64,000 nt of DNA from Myxocyprinus asiaticus. Lineage: Eukaryota; Chordata; Actinopteri; Cypriniformes; Catostomidae. Position numbers and translations under genes: made by a program. How positions within the stretch are numbered: position 1 is the stretch's first letter; the number at the start of each line of letters is the position of its first letter. The notes beneath the pieces were generated by a model. That model was given only the letters and a program-made list of their open reading frames with translations. It searched no databases and was not told the origin of the DNA. The stretch lies in contig NC_059372.1 of NCBI RefSeq assembly GCF_019703515.2, forward strand, positions 28,473,931-28,537,930. The letters are read 5' to 3'. Positions 11,059 through 23,085 of this stretch are shown piece by piece.

Positions 11059-13019
11059 CAGGGTTTTTCCTGTCTCAAAATGTGGCAGAGGTGGTACCAT
11101 CCTGATCATGTGCACACATACACTTGTACCATGCCTTCCACTGGCTGAAACAAACACTTACAAGCAACATATGTTAGGTGTTCTAATAATTAGATTATTG
11201 AAGAAAATGACAATTATCAACTTACAGCATATTTAATTAAAAAAGCTGTTCAACATTAAATTAATTCAATACAACATAACAGCTAATGTGTTCATTTATA
11301 GTTAACAAACAGCAAACTTGATTAACCTCTTAAACCGATAATAAGATCATCTCTGATCTCAGGTATGTGGGTGGGGATGGTGGGAAGGGACGATGTGTAA
11401 AGACCAATCGGCCACTGTTTTACAGCTTGGATTGGACTGATGGCTTAGATTGACAGGTCTTGATTTACAATGTGCACAACTGAAACAGTGCTGGATCTTA
11501 TTACTTGTTACTTATTCTATGTAATTATGTTTCTGGTTTATTGTGGCATTTACAAATGTAAGTAGTTCTTAGGTTCAGTAAAACCCTCAGATCACATGTT
11601 TGGAGAGTTTTTTGGACTTTTAATAAAAAAGGCTTTCTTGGTTCCAAATGCCATAACTTGCTTTGAGATTACAATACAAAATTTTGCCCAGATACAGTTG
11701 ACATGATTGTAGTCATCATGTCAAGCATGAATAATTAACAAAATGAATAAATAAACTGCATCACTTTCTCAGCAGTGTTGTAACATAAGAGCCTCCAAAC
11801 ATGAGATGTACATGTTAGCATTTTAGAGAAAATCAAGATTTTGCGTGGTTAGTCATTTTTAAGTCACTGAAATAAGGCCATGAAACACATAATAGATTTT
11901 GTAGACTCCAGTTTTCGCTCACAGAATTAACTTTTGTGAGACACTTTTTGTGTTAGAAAGGCCGTATTGGATCACGCTCTTCTTCTGAGGTAAATTCACA
12001 GCGTGTCTTCTTCCAAAAACGGTAATGAGCTCAAACGGGAAAGACTGTACCTCTCGATGGTTTCATATGGATTACACAATCAGAGAATTAAATTGGTTCA
12101 TTTAAAGTAGACAATTCAAGCTTTCTATTGACATATTCCTCATGTCTGCAAGGCAAGTATACGCTCCAAATAGAAGTTCACGGAGACCGAGACGGCAGAA
12201 AGCGCATCCTGTATGATTTCTTTATTTTACAAAACCACAACATTTTGCTGTTATTGTGAGTGTACACAAATAAAAATAAACCCTTTTTAGTTTCGAATGA
12301 TGTCTTAGTCTTATCTGTATGACCAAAAATGACAGAGTATTTCTTTCTGCTGTTATCATGGAAAAAGTCAGGTGATCACGCCGGCGCCTCCGGTGACCAC
12401 AGAGGATTGAATATGTTATGTTATCAATCTAAAAAAAACAACTCAAACAGGAGCATTTCAAATACTGAATTTTGGGGGCATTTCCGACCCTGCACGACGC
12501 TATTTTGAGCCAACACCTGATTAGCTTGCTTGTTGTTAAGCTTAATGGAGGCTATTGCCTAAGTTCTGCTGGCTCTATGGAGATTTTTTTTATAGTGGTT
12601 TAATTTCACAGCATTGGCAAACAATGTCGAAGTTTAGGGCAAACATTATCCTTACCTGGCTGTCACAAATTAAGTCTGGTCAGGTAGACTTCGATGTTGT
12701 GTGGAGGCTGTGACAAAGATTGTCAAAGAGGGGGAGGGGCTCGTGTGGTCTTGCAGAATTACAACTTAAATGCAGATGTCGGGCACACGTTTAATTGAGA
12801 ATTGATGCCAAGGGCCAAATTTAAATAAAATCTAAATTAAAAAATAAGAAATGACTTGCAAAAAGGGCACTTATCTAGTGAAAAAAGGCGGGTGCTTGAG
12901 CACCACTTGGGGTCTATCTGTGCACGTGACTGCCTGCCTGAGTTTCGTCCACAGTCGGAGGCGGCACGAAATTTGATGGAGGTGGCCGCCTCATAATTCT
13001 CTATGCAGGAAAATCCCTG
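11059..13019. mobile_element. 2-kb non-autonomous element, hAT-like termini
   Basis: The left terminus CAGGGTTTTTCCTG (11059-11072) and right terminus CAGGAAAATCCCTG (13006-13019) are inverted repeats. Subterminal sequence also matches inverted: GGCAGAGGTGGTACC near 11083 against GGAGGTGGCCGCC near 12978. The left flank is a TA run and the right flank a TG run, and no identical 8-bp duplication can be seen. The interior is noncoding. The CAGGG start suggests hAT, by analogy only. Confidence 0.55.
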
Positions 13020-13074
13020 TGTGTGTGTATGTGAATATATATATATATATATTACACACCGATCAGCCACAACA

Positions 13075-13506
13075 TTAAAACAACCTGCCTAATATTGTGT
13101 AGGTCCCCCTCGTGCCGCCAAAACATTCTGAGATGATATTCTTCTCACCACAATTGTACAGAACGGTTATCTGAGTTACCATAGACTTTGTCAGTTCAGA
13201 CCAGTCTGGCCATTCTCTGTTGACCTCTCTCTCATCAACAAGACATTTCCGTCCACAGAACTGCCACTCACTGGATAATTTTTGTTTTTGGCACTCTTCT
13301 GAGTAAATTCTAGAGACTGTTGTGTGTGAAAATCCCAGGAGATCAGCAGTTACAGAAATTCTCAAACCAGCCCATCTGGTACCAACAATCATGCCACAGT
13401 CCAAATCACTGAGATCACATTTTTCCCCATTCTGATGGTTGATGTGAACATTAACTGAAGCTCCTGACCCATATCTGCATGATTTTATGCACTGCACTGC
13501 TGCCAC
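13075..13506 (-). pseudogene. Tc1-like transposase, N-terminal remnant
   Basis: Decayed N-terminal part of a Tc1/mariner-type transposase, the enzyme that binds terminal repeats and cuts and pastes the element. The frame shows the paired-like helix-turn-helix region (residues about 38-72, with GMIVGTRWAGL and ADLLGFSHTTVSRIY) and then the second DNA-binding block (GRKCLVDER), where the frame degenerates. The segment resembling VTQITVLYN is followed at once by sequence from the element's other end. The catalytic DDE domain is therefore deleted: about 143 residues against roughly 340 in an intact enzyme. The flanking GATCAGCCACAACATTAAAA near 13060 is the terminal region of a repeat I recognise from fish. 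Confidence 0.7.
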
Positions 13507-13536
13507 ACGATTGGCTGATTAGATAATCGCAAGGAT

Positions 13537-13610
13537 GATTGTTGGTGCCAGACGGGCTGGTTTGACTATTTCTGTAACTGCTGATCTCAGAACCCTCTAG
13601 CAGCCCCTAC
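13537..13610 (+). pseudogene. Inverted fragment of Tc1-like transposase
   Basis: About 60 bp encoding the same helix-turn-helix block as the neighbouring minus-strand copy (MIVGARRAGLTIS), but on the plus strand. This gives two inverted pieces of one family within 200 bp, through either inverted insertion or rearrangement. Too short to function. Confidence 0.65.
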
Positions 13611-13640
13611 AACACAGTGCAACATTGCCAACGGACATCG

Positions 13641-16438
13641 CCTGCCTGTTTGTTTCAAATTGGCTAGATTAACTGTTTTTATTCATTGACAAAACTCTGT
13701 TTCCCTTTAAAATACAAAAATCCTACTATAAACAATTAGGTTGTAAAAAGGCTATTTATTGTTGCATAAAACTGTTTTAAAGTGTATTAGGCTCTCTTGT
13801 GCACATTTACGGATTGTTAAAATTACACTGATGTATTTATTTGAGTGAACTGAATGATTAATGTTTTCCTTTCCTGACTGTGATAGTCTGTGTCTGTACA
13901 GTCACTGCTGTCTGCACCCAGTAGACCAGACGAGGGATTACACCGGGATTAAACATCCTAATCTGACACACACTCTGATTGGTCCCGAATAAGGAAGCAG
14001 TGATACTGTATGCAGAGAGCAGAGCTCAGCTCTAAAATGGTGGAAGAACAGAGCAAAGGAAGATGGAGAAAGATAAAAGAGTGAATGTGAAATATTCATT
14101 CAAAAAGCTCATATCTCACAATATTTGTATCAATGCATGCATGCACACACTTGTGATTCATCCATCACAAACCCACATAAAGCGTATATTAAAAATGGCT
14201 TTCTTGCAGCCGACAGTTAGCTGCTATTACAGGATAAAGCATCACCAAATTCAGTATTGATTGTCTCTCACTCAATGCCTCTCTGACAGGTATATGACCT
14301 TCCTCCTCTTTTCTTTGGATTTTTATCCACAGAAGAAGAAATGAATAGAGAGGGAAAGCTGAACTGCAGGAAGGTTTTTTAAGATTGTATTTTGGGAGCC
14401 GTTTTAACAGTGAGGTGGTGTGTGGGCGAGTTTGACTGCTTTAAGCCGAGTTTTGACTGCTGGTTTGTCTTTATTATCAAACACCATAATTGAAAATCGA
14501 CCCATGGCTCTAGTATTTTAGATTTTGAAAAATACTGTGCTTCCAAAATATAGAGATGGCAATAACAAAGACAGCTTGAGCATCTTTTAACTTGTTTGTC
14601 ACTATATGTAGGTCTTAATATGTCTGGGTCTTATCAAGTTCCACATTTATGATGTTTCAAGGGGCTGAATTATTACATATTCTAAAATAATATAATATTC
14701 TGGGTGGAAAAACTCTGGATTTATATGTATTAAAGAATACGGTAGGTCCCATATTTATACAAAACATTTTAGTTTAAATCCACCCTATAATGATGACTCA
14801 AATGTCCAATGCTCTAATTCTGTGACACATTTAACCAAAGAGAATACAGAATTAAAACTGGTCATCATTTTGGCTTGGTGCTCCTTCTTCTTTCATAGGA
14901 GGTAGCCTCTTCGTGCTACAAAATGATTCAAAAACGATCATATTTAATTCAAACTAAAATTAATCTGTTTGGCAGCCAGATGGTTATGAGTCTCACATGA
15001 ATTCAAAAGACAGACAAGGAGAGAGAGAGAGAGAGAGACATTTCCCCCTAGGACAGCATGGGGATTATCGTGCTCACTGGAAAATTTTGATTTGCTTTGT
15101 GCACTTGGGCCCACACAACTGCCTCCATTTTGTACATGTATTGTCCAATTATATAGCTCACAGTGTTTAAAGTATTTCTCTGTTCTTCCTACATCCCCAA
15201 ATGACTGCAACATGTTTGCAAACTAATTTCTCGCTTTGGATTTGCATGTTGTGTTTTCAGAACTAAGGTACAACCATGGTAAATAAGTTGTAGATAAGTT
15301 ATATACAAAACAATTCCCCTGTAAATCCACAAAGAACAAAATAATTTAGTTTCCAAAAAGCTGTTTTTCTTATTCATTTTTTTTTATGTGGGTTCTCTTG
15401 TGCACATTTATACATTGTTAATATTACACTCACATTTTTGAGTGCACTATAAGATTGACTTAATACTTGCTCTCCTTAATAATTAGAAGCTTTATGCCTA
15501 ATATATATTTTTCAGATGCTATTATTTGGGATATTGTAACCTACCCGTTAAACGTTGAGAACAGGACAATAGGAGGGTACAGAGCGTCCTGACTCACGGT
15601 GACCTCCTTTATTAGAGCGAGGACACACAGACAGATGGTTTGAGCATCCTGCTGAATTTGTTACCTTTCCGTCTGACGTGCAATATGTCGATGTCCCTAC
15701 CGCGTGCGCAGCGACGGCAGCTGTCCATCCATCACCGACTGTCACTGTGGAATAAACGAGTCTCGCAAAGCGTTAATGTGGCTTGAGACTCGCAGAGCAT
15801 AATGAATGTGATAATATCATGTTTATGTTCTGGATCATGATGATGATGATAGTGATATAAAATCACCTTATGCAATTGTTTCAGTGTAATTTTTGGTATG
15901 CATATCAATCGGGACCAAAGTGGTTACATTAAAAGCGCAGAAAAAGCTGGAGGAGAAATTTAAAAAGAGGCAGGAGAGTAATAAACAGATATTACAAATG
16001 GAGACATTAAAGGCCATTGGATTTTCACACATACACATTCCCCCCTCACGTGGGTCCTAGTCATTTATCTGGGACATTTCAAGCGGGGTCTTTGGAGAAG
16101 GGTTGTGCAGAATTGCGGTAATTTGCGTGAACGGGCATTGATTTACATTCACGGCAGAGGTTAATGACAGTGTCGTTCCTCGCCGCCTGTTCTTTTCATT
16201 GTAATGTTGTTAGGGAGAGCCCAGGGCCGCACACCCCGCCCCCAGTTCCCCTCCTAATATACTACTGAAGAGCGACCTGAAACGCTTCCAGTTTGCTTGA
16301 ACATTTGCTCGGAGATCTATACCTCCTAATAGATCATGTATAGTAAGGCATTTTCTCATTTCCTGATGATTGTTCAGGTTTACCTGTCGGTTTGTACAAG
16401 AACAGGAGAGACAGAAGTAGCATTTTAGTGTGTGTGTG
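13641..16438. other. Low-repeat noncoding stretch
   Basis: No host exon is convincing. A segment at about 13794-13862 is similar to one at 15394-15462 (shared TCTTGTGCACATTTA and TTAATATTACACT-like blocks). A GA run lies at 15019-15038. The part from 15545 onward is listed separately as a possible conserved noncoding element. Confidence 0.5.
15545..16210. other. Candidate conserved noncoding element
   Basis: Balanced base composition, no simple repeats and no recognised transposon sequence, in contrast to its surroundings. CpG-containing segments (CGTGCGCAGCGACGGCAG near 15701) and homeodomain-like TTAATG/CATTAA sites are present. No coding frame is credible. Conservation is a guess from texture alone; it needs cross-species alignment. 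Confidence 0.3.
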
Positions 16439-16442
16439 TTAA

Positions 16443-17967
16443 AGGTATAGTTCACCCAAATATGAAAAGTCTGTCATCATTTACTCATCCTCAAGCCATC
16501 CCAGATGTGTGACTTTCTTTCTTCTGCTGAACACAAAGATTTTAGAAGAATATTTCTGCTCTCTAGGTCCATACAATGCAATTAAATGGTGGCCAGAACT
16601 TTGAAGGTTCAAAAAGCACATAAAGGCAGCATAAAAGTAATCCAAATGACTCCAGTAGTTTATTTTATGTCTTCAGAAGCTGATGGGTAAGAAACAGATC
16701 AATATTTAAGCCTTTTTTTTTACTATAATTTATCTTTCCTGCACAGTAGGTGGTGATATGCACAAAGAATGCGAATCGCCAAAAACAAAAGAAGTTGAAT
16801 GTGAAAGTGGAGATTTCTTAGGAAAAAGGGCTTAAATAGGGATCTGTTCCTCACCCAGGCTTCTTATATCGCTTCTGAAGATATGGATTTAACCACTGGA
16901 GTTTTATGGATTACTTTTATGCTGCCTTTATGTGATTTTTGGACATAAAAAGTTCTAGCCACCATTCACTTGCACTGTATGTCAGGAACTGTGAAGAGAG
17001 GGTGAGGACTCGAATAAGGTGAGAAGAATGGGCTTTATTTTAAACTTGAAAAATAAACAAAACAAACAAAAACTATCCCGAAGGGGAAAACAAAAAGGTC
17101 CAGGGCAGAACACTGCAGAACAAACTGAGTTCGATGCGCCGGGCTGGAACAGACACGGGAGAACAAAACAGGGTGATAAACCACAACGAACTGGCACAAG
17201 ACAAAAAACACAATGGGGTTAAATAGGAAAGAAAACACGGAGGGTAATAAGGAAAGCAGGTGAAGTAAATGAACTAATAATGAGGTAACAAGGGGTGGAG
17301 TCTGGACGAGAGACAGGAGAGCACATGGGATACAACTTAAAAAGAACCATGTGCTCACAAAAAACACAACAGACCAGACAGGAAGAGCACATGGTAGCAT
17401 AAATGTATCCATAAGACTCCAAAGGATAAATCCATATCTTCAGAAGCGATATGATAAGTCTGGGTGAGAAACAGATCCATATTTAAGACCTTTTCTCCTA
17501 TAAATCTCCATTGGCCATGTGCTCAAACAAAAAGACAAGACCAGACAAGAGTGCATGGCAAGAGACCTGAAACCGAACACGAAGCCATGCGCTCACAAAG
17601 ACAAGACATGGCGCATGAGTGTCGGAATCCCGAATCAGAAACCAGACCAAACCAGACCGAAGAGTCAGGATCCAGACACCATGATCTGAACATGAAACAC
17701 AGACTAGACAGAAAAGCACATGGCTAGAAAAACAACCAAAGCCGTGCGCTCACACAGAGATATAGAACATATGTATCAGGATCCTGTCACCACAATAAAC
17801 CTGACTGACAAAGGTGACAGGATCCTGACAGTGAATGGACAAACAAAGCTAAGATATTTCTCTAAAGATCTTCATTTGTGTTCAGCAGAAGAAAGAAAGT
17901 CACATCTAGGATGGCATGAGGGTGTGTAACTGCTGAGATAATTTTCTTTTTTGCGTGAAATAACCCT
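16443..17967. mobile_element. Foldback MITE (AGGAATAGTTCACCC family), TTAA-flanked
   Basis: The left end (AAGGTATAGTTCACCC) and right end (GAAATAACCCTTT) are inverted and flanked by TTAA (16439-16442 and 17968-17971). The arms share TTTCTTTCTTCTGCTGAACA (16513 on), seen inverted at 17882-17901. The right arm is interrupted after CACTGTA (16973-16979) and resumes with ATGGAC (17835 on); the insert is an LTR-like element. Same family as 19372-19974 and 63458-64000. Confidence 0.7.
16980..17830 (-). mobile_element. LTR-like insert (solo LTR) with nested MITE piece
   Basis: Begins TGTCAGGA and ends TCCTGACA. The minus strand has an AATAAA-type signal close to its 3' end (around 17032-17037), so it reads as a minus-strand LTR. 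The flanks CTGTA and GTGAA share three of five bases, a possible eroded 5-bp target duplication. A fragment of the host MITE family (about 17397-17513) is embedded inside. The U3-like part carries repeated ATGTGCTCACAAA/GAGCACATGG motifs (17322, 17346, 17385, 17515, 17583, 17713, 17742). No internal retroviral genes. Confidence 0.5.
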
Positions 17968-18027
17968 TTAATGTGTATTGAATAAACATGACTCCAGTGT
18001 GAGTTGGCCCCTGGTATTTGCCTTTTA

Positions 18028-18739
18028 GGGTGTGTTCACACTTGGCAGGTTTGGTTCGATTCTGGTGCGATTGCTCTGTTAGTGCGGTTCATTTGAACAA
18101 GTGTGAACGCTGCCATCCGAACCTTGGTGCGCTCCAAACAAGCGGACCGAGACTGCCTGAATAGTGAGTCTCGGTCCACTTCCAAACGAACTCTGGTGCG
18201 GTTCGATTGATATATGAACGCAGCATGGACCAAAGACATCTAAACGGACCAAAAACAGGAAGTAATTTGCCAAATACTGACCTCAAGCACACCTGGTTCT
18301 TCTCATCATAGCAGCTATGTTGCCCATGACAGTTCGGTAAAGGCGTCGGAACTGCCATCAGCCGTCCTTGTAGCATATCTTCATTTGTGTGTGCAACGGA
18401 GGAATTCCTGGTGCTGTTTTGACTCCTTTACTCATTTTATTAGCTCTTCGTTTGTTCTCAGCTGGTAAAAATACCACCATATATACATATATAAATCCAA
18501 CGAGCGCATTTCGCCAAGCAGCCAGCATTGTTTTGGATGTTCGGCAAGTTCCGTCGCAAAATATACGTGATAAAAGCTGTCCAATCAGGTTGTGATTTTT
18601 TTTTCCTGATGCCTTTTGATTTGTATCTTTAGGTTCGATGTTAAAAATGCCACTGTGAACGCTAAGCGAACCAGGACTAAATGTATCATTTTCTTTTTTG
18701 GTCCAGACCAAGTGAACCAAACTACAAGTGTGAACACCC
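18028..18739. mobile_element. Harbinger-type MITE with TTA duplication
   Basis: 712 bp with inverted termini GGGTGTGTTCACACTTG and CAAGTGTAACACCC-like right end (CAAGTGTGAACACCC). It is flanked by TTA on both sides (18025-18027, 18740-18742), the 3-bp duplication typical of PIF/Harbinger. Subterminal inverted motifs such as GGTTCG/CGAACC recur. No transposase; minus-strand frames inside it are incidental. Confidence 0.75.
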
Positions 18740-18742
18740 TTA

Positions 18743-19371
18743 GGTGAGATCGTACATGTGGACTAATGACATTTTGTCTGTCAGACCATGTCTGCTGCTT
18801 CTAACATGTATACAAAAACACACTTGGCCGTTAAGACAAAGAGAGTAAGTGAAAACATGGTTTGAATGGGAATAAATAGAAAACCATGGAACTATGTAAA
18901 TGAGTTCAAGGATGTTGTGTAAGCTACTGCTGATTTTAACTGCAGTGCTTCAAGTGACTGATGCAGCAATTCTGAATCTATAAATCACTAATGTTACTTA
19001 ATGGAACCTCAGGAAAGGAAAACTACAATGAGCAGAATTGAAACCAGTGCTTCAAAATACACACTTTGATAATTGGATTAAACAGAATATACGATGATTC
19101 TTCATAGGGTCTGAAAAATTCCGCAAGAGATGCAGGAGAGGAATTGTCACTATATTCTCCAGCAACTATGGTACAGTATATTCCAGTCAAATGTTTGTTT
19201 CCTCTAAAAAAAAAGAGGACTTCATTTGTTTTCGTTTCATGATGTGAATTATCTGTAGTTCTCAAAAGAACGCTTATGAATTCGAAATATTTTTGATAGT
19301 GTGAAAGAATTACTGTTTACAATAAATCTGCACTGGATTACTGAGAGAGAGAGATTCAAAAAAGAGAGACG
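18743..19371. other. Noncoding stretch
   Basis: Single-copy-looking sequence with no credible frame and no recognised element. Confidence 0.5.
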
Positions 19372-19974
19372 TAATGGAATAATTTACCCAAATACAAAAA
19401 TTCTGTCATTATTTAATAACATATTGTAAGTGAATAGTGATTCTAGTCTGTCAAGCTCGAAAAAAAAAAAAAAACACAGTAAAACAAATTGATTAGACTC
19501 ATACACTATATTTCAAGTCTTCTGAATCCATATGATCACTCTGTGTGATGAATATAATGAACTTTAAGTCATTATTCAGTCTTAAATCAAATAATATCAT
19601 TAATAAAGCACTCAAACCAAACATGGCGAGTATGTCGATAACACCAAATCTCATTGGTTCTCATTGTGTCTTGTGACCATGACGGCATGACATTTGGCCA
19701 CAAGACAAAATGAGAACCTATGAGGTTGGATGTTTTCGACATACCATGTTTGATTTGAGTGCTTTATTAATGATATTATTTGATTTCTGTCCTTTTTAAA
19801 GCTTGATGGACTGGAGTCACTAATTACTTACAGTATGGCAAATAAACTCTGAAGACTTAAAAAAAATAAAATAAATAAATACCTTTTATGTTTCACAGAA
19901 GTATGTCATATGGGTTTTGAGCAACATTAGGGTGAGTTAAAAATTTCAGATGATTTTTGGGAGAACTATTCCTT
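19372..19974. mobile_element. Foldback MITE, AGGAATAGTTCACCC family
   Basis: The left end TGGAATAATTTACCCAAA and right end, read inverted, AAAGGAATAGTTCTCCCAAA are inverted repeats. TTAA follows the right end (19975-19978). A central palindromic segment includes CATGACGGCATGACATTTGG near 19677. Noncoding. Confidence 0.65.
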
Positions 19975-19978
19975 TTAA

Positions 19979-21163
19979 GATACAGCAATGGCATGCCTGT
20001 TGTCAGTTATCTCTCTACCACCCATTCAGTGAGGTATTTGAAATAGAACAGGGGAGTAAGGAAGGAATAGGACAACAGACAATTAAATAGAAAAGAGGTG
20101 TAGAAGGTACAGCTGAGGAAAGCAAATATAAAGAAATGAAGAAGTGCAAGGTCAGAAACACGGCAGGAAAAGGTTAAACATTAGGAAAACAACAACAACA
20201 ACAAAGTAGTGCAAGATGGAGGAGAATAAAAAAAAATCGATAGGAGATTGTTTTGCTGAGAAATTCTGAAGAGATTACTTTGAGATGAGGGAAAACAACA
20301 AGGACAAGAGGGAGACATCGTTTAGAGAAATGGAAAGAGGAAAAAGGAGTTGTGGAAATTCTATGATCATGAGCAGAAAAAGGGCACTTTCAGCAAAACT
20401 TTTTGCTGCACTGGGTACATACTGAGAAGCATACTCTCACACACACTTGGTGCCAAAATCTGTGGCCATCTGTCACACACTTATCTACTACACTCACTAT
20501 GTGTATACCACACTCCTTTACACACCAAATCAAGGAGATCCACAGATCGCTTCCACAGCTTGCTTTAGAGAGTGATGTATGCCATCACTTATATTCTTGC
20601 TGACTCCCTGGACTCATTCCAGATCGGGTATCGCACAGAAAACTCATGATTAAGTTACATCAGCACAGGCATGCCACTTGTGGTAAGCGCAGGCAAGCAC
20701 TTTCCAGAGTTCTCAAGTTCCTTTTAAGTCTTTGCCTTAGTTCTCATCTTAATGGTTATACTGATAAGAACTCATTAAATGCAGTTCTTAATGAAAGTTC
20801 AAGAGGAGCTTGTTCATTTAATCCTGTCAATCAAAACACAAGTATAAATAAGCAACTACTTAACCTCATTCCCAAGACAATTCTCCCACCATCCCTCCAC
20901 CACCCAATTCCACGTCTATTTCTAATGTCTTGAGCATGAGACTAATCTCCAAACCAGTTTATTTGTATCACACAAAAGCATTGTATGAATATATGAGCTT
21001 GTGAATTACTCTGAGGCAAAAACTGCATTTGGAAACAAAGTGTGTATCAACTGACATAATGCCACAACAGGACACTTATCCGAAAGGTCGGTCACATCAA
21101 AGAATTATTTCACAGATCCACACAGAAATAAGGGGTTCACGTTCTGATTGGGTTTATTTAGAT
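19979..21163. other. Noncoding stretch
   Basis: Purine-rich (20020-20350), then mixed sequence. An (AAC)n run lies at about 20189-20203. Short reading frames at 20350-20930 show no family features. Confidence 0.5.
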
Positions 21164-21514
21164 TAGTGGTTCTCAACTGGTGGGTCATGACACACAAAAG
21201 GATTGCAGGTCTGCTTCGATAGGGTTGTGGTTAGCCATATAATCATGTTTTAAGGATATCAAAATAAATATGCTTATAAATAAAAATTAAAATTGGAAAG
21301 TGTTTCCCAGATCTGTTGTTATTGATGCCCAAGTCCGAGCATTCAATCAAATTATTTTGCCAAAAATTCATCTGCCACTTAGTAGAAGCTAGCTAAATTA
21401 GCCAGATGCTTAGATTGCATGACATTTTTCCTAGAAAATTATGAACAACTATGCACGGTAAAAGAATATACGACTCAAATTTGGCTCCTGAAGCAAAACC
21501 AGTTGAGAACCCCA
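21164..21514. mobile_element. Short hAT-type MITE
   Basis: The left end TAGTGGTTCTCAACTGG and right end CCAGTTGAGAACCCCAG are inverted repeats. The flanks ATTTAGAT (21156-21163) and ATTTAAAT (21515-21522) are an 8-bp duplication with one mismatch. I recognise GTGGTTCTCAACTGG as a widespread fish hAT MITE end. Noncoding. Confidence 0.7.
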
Positions 21515-21577
21515 GATTTAAATACAGAAAAAGAAACTCTTCACAGTTACAGATTCCCCAACCAGATCTCATGAGAA

Positions 21578-23085
21578 GTTGTAATAATTGTATGAGATGG
21601 TAAAATTGTAAGAAATCATACAATCACAAGTTGGCTTGTACAAAAACGTACAACTTTTACTCCCATAGAGAAAAATAAACAAATCAATGAACAATGGGCC
21701 TCATTCATTAAACTTTTGTAAATTGGGTGTAATTTACGTGCAAAATGGAACTTCACAAAAACTTTCCTCCAGATTTGCGAACGCTTCATACCCCCCAAAT
21801 TTGTTAGTAAAATGTGTATGTTAGTGAACTCCAAACATTAATAAATAGAGCGTGCGTGCACGTTCATTCACAATTATCATTATCCACGCCTATGAAAACC
21901 CATATAAGGAAGGCTTCAGACTCGCTAGTGAATGAGAATGGGAAGCTTTTAACCTGTTGATGCTCATTGACCACAACCATGGGTTTGACTTTACTTTGCT
22001 TAAATTAGCTGACATTTACCATATAGTGTGCTGTTCAAAATTGTTCATAATGTTGACAAATTATACATCTTTATAATATGTCAACATTATTAACTCTTTT
22101 TGACTAGACTATATAGTATATGTGAACTAATTTAAGCAAAGTGACATGAGTTCGGGGGGGGGGGGGGTGTGCATGCACATCAACAGGTTATTATCTATGC
22201 AAACAGTAATAAAATATATATATATATATAATTTTTCTTTTTTTAATGGAGTGCATTCACATCGTGAACTGCATCTTTTTACAAACTTTTCGCCCCATGC
22301 CAATCAATTTGGAAAAAACTTTATAAAATGTATGAAGCATAGTTTGGAATAAACTATATTTGAAGAAATAAATGCAAGCACTAAAGAAATGCTTTAAATG
22401 AAGAATATGGTTTATAAAGTTTTTTCCCCCTTTAATATTTTTAAGTTAATTTCACTAATTTAAATATTAGTTATTTTTTTCATTACTTTCATTAATTTCA
22501 CTTCTATCAAAATATAGTCATGGCAGTTTGTCAAAAAGAACACAAAACATTTGGATGTCTTACACATGGTTGAGAGCAGGTGTAAATTTTGTTCGTACCA
22601 ACTAATGTTTTGAACATACATTTACGTCAGAACAGCTATACGAATGATTTACACAAATATTCGCTCTGCTCATGTTTCATGAATGTTTTTATGTTTTTTT
22701 TTTTTGTTTTGTTTTTTTATTTTAAGTTTAACCCCTTACACAAACTCTGAACTTAAATATGATTTTGTAATGAAAATCACTTTTGTGTACCATGGAAGAT
22801 CTGAGTTTGGAACAAAACAAGGGGAGGGTATTGCAAGTTATTCACATACATCAGTCAATTCTATTGCAGAAATAAATAAATATGGAATGTGTTACCAAAT
22901 TTGTTCACAGACGTTTCCTTTCTTAAAAAAAAAAAAAAAAAAGTGTTGGATAGGAAGCTAGTTAAAATTTGATGCCGAAAATTCTTTTGTTGATGAGTTA
23001 GTCTCGATGGGAATAAAAGTCATACATTTTTATACAAGCCAAGTTGTACGATATCTTACAATTTTACCATCTCATGCAAATTATT
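21578..23085. mobile_element. 1.5-kb element with ~80-bp inverted repeats
   Basis: The left arm (21578-21666: GAGATGGTAAAATTGTAAGA, then ATACAATCACAAGTTGGCTTG) and right arm (about 23000-23085) match when one is inverted, out to the TTTTACTCCCAT block. The interior contains a second repeat (GGGCCTCATTCATTAA at 21697), a poly(G) run at 22156-22167 and a TA run at 22217-22231. No transposase. Superfamily not assigned. Confidence 0.6.

Noticed and set aside
13075..13506. Intact host gene derived from a transposase
   Set aside because: The frame is truncated, runs into terminal-repeat sequence and lacks the catalytic domain.
14332..14373. Possible exon after TTTTTATCCACAG
   Set aside because: The acceptor looks fair but no good donor follows, and two of three frames stop at once.
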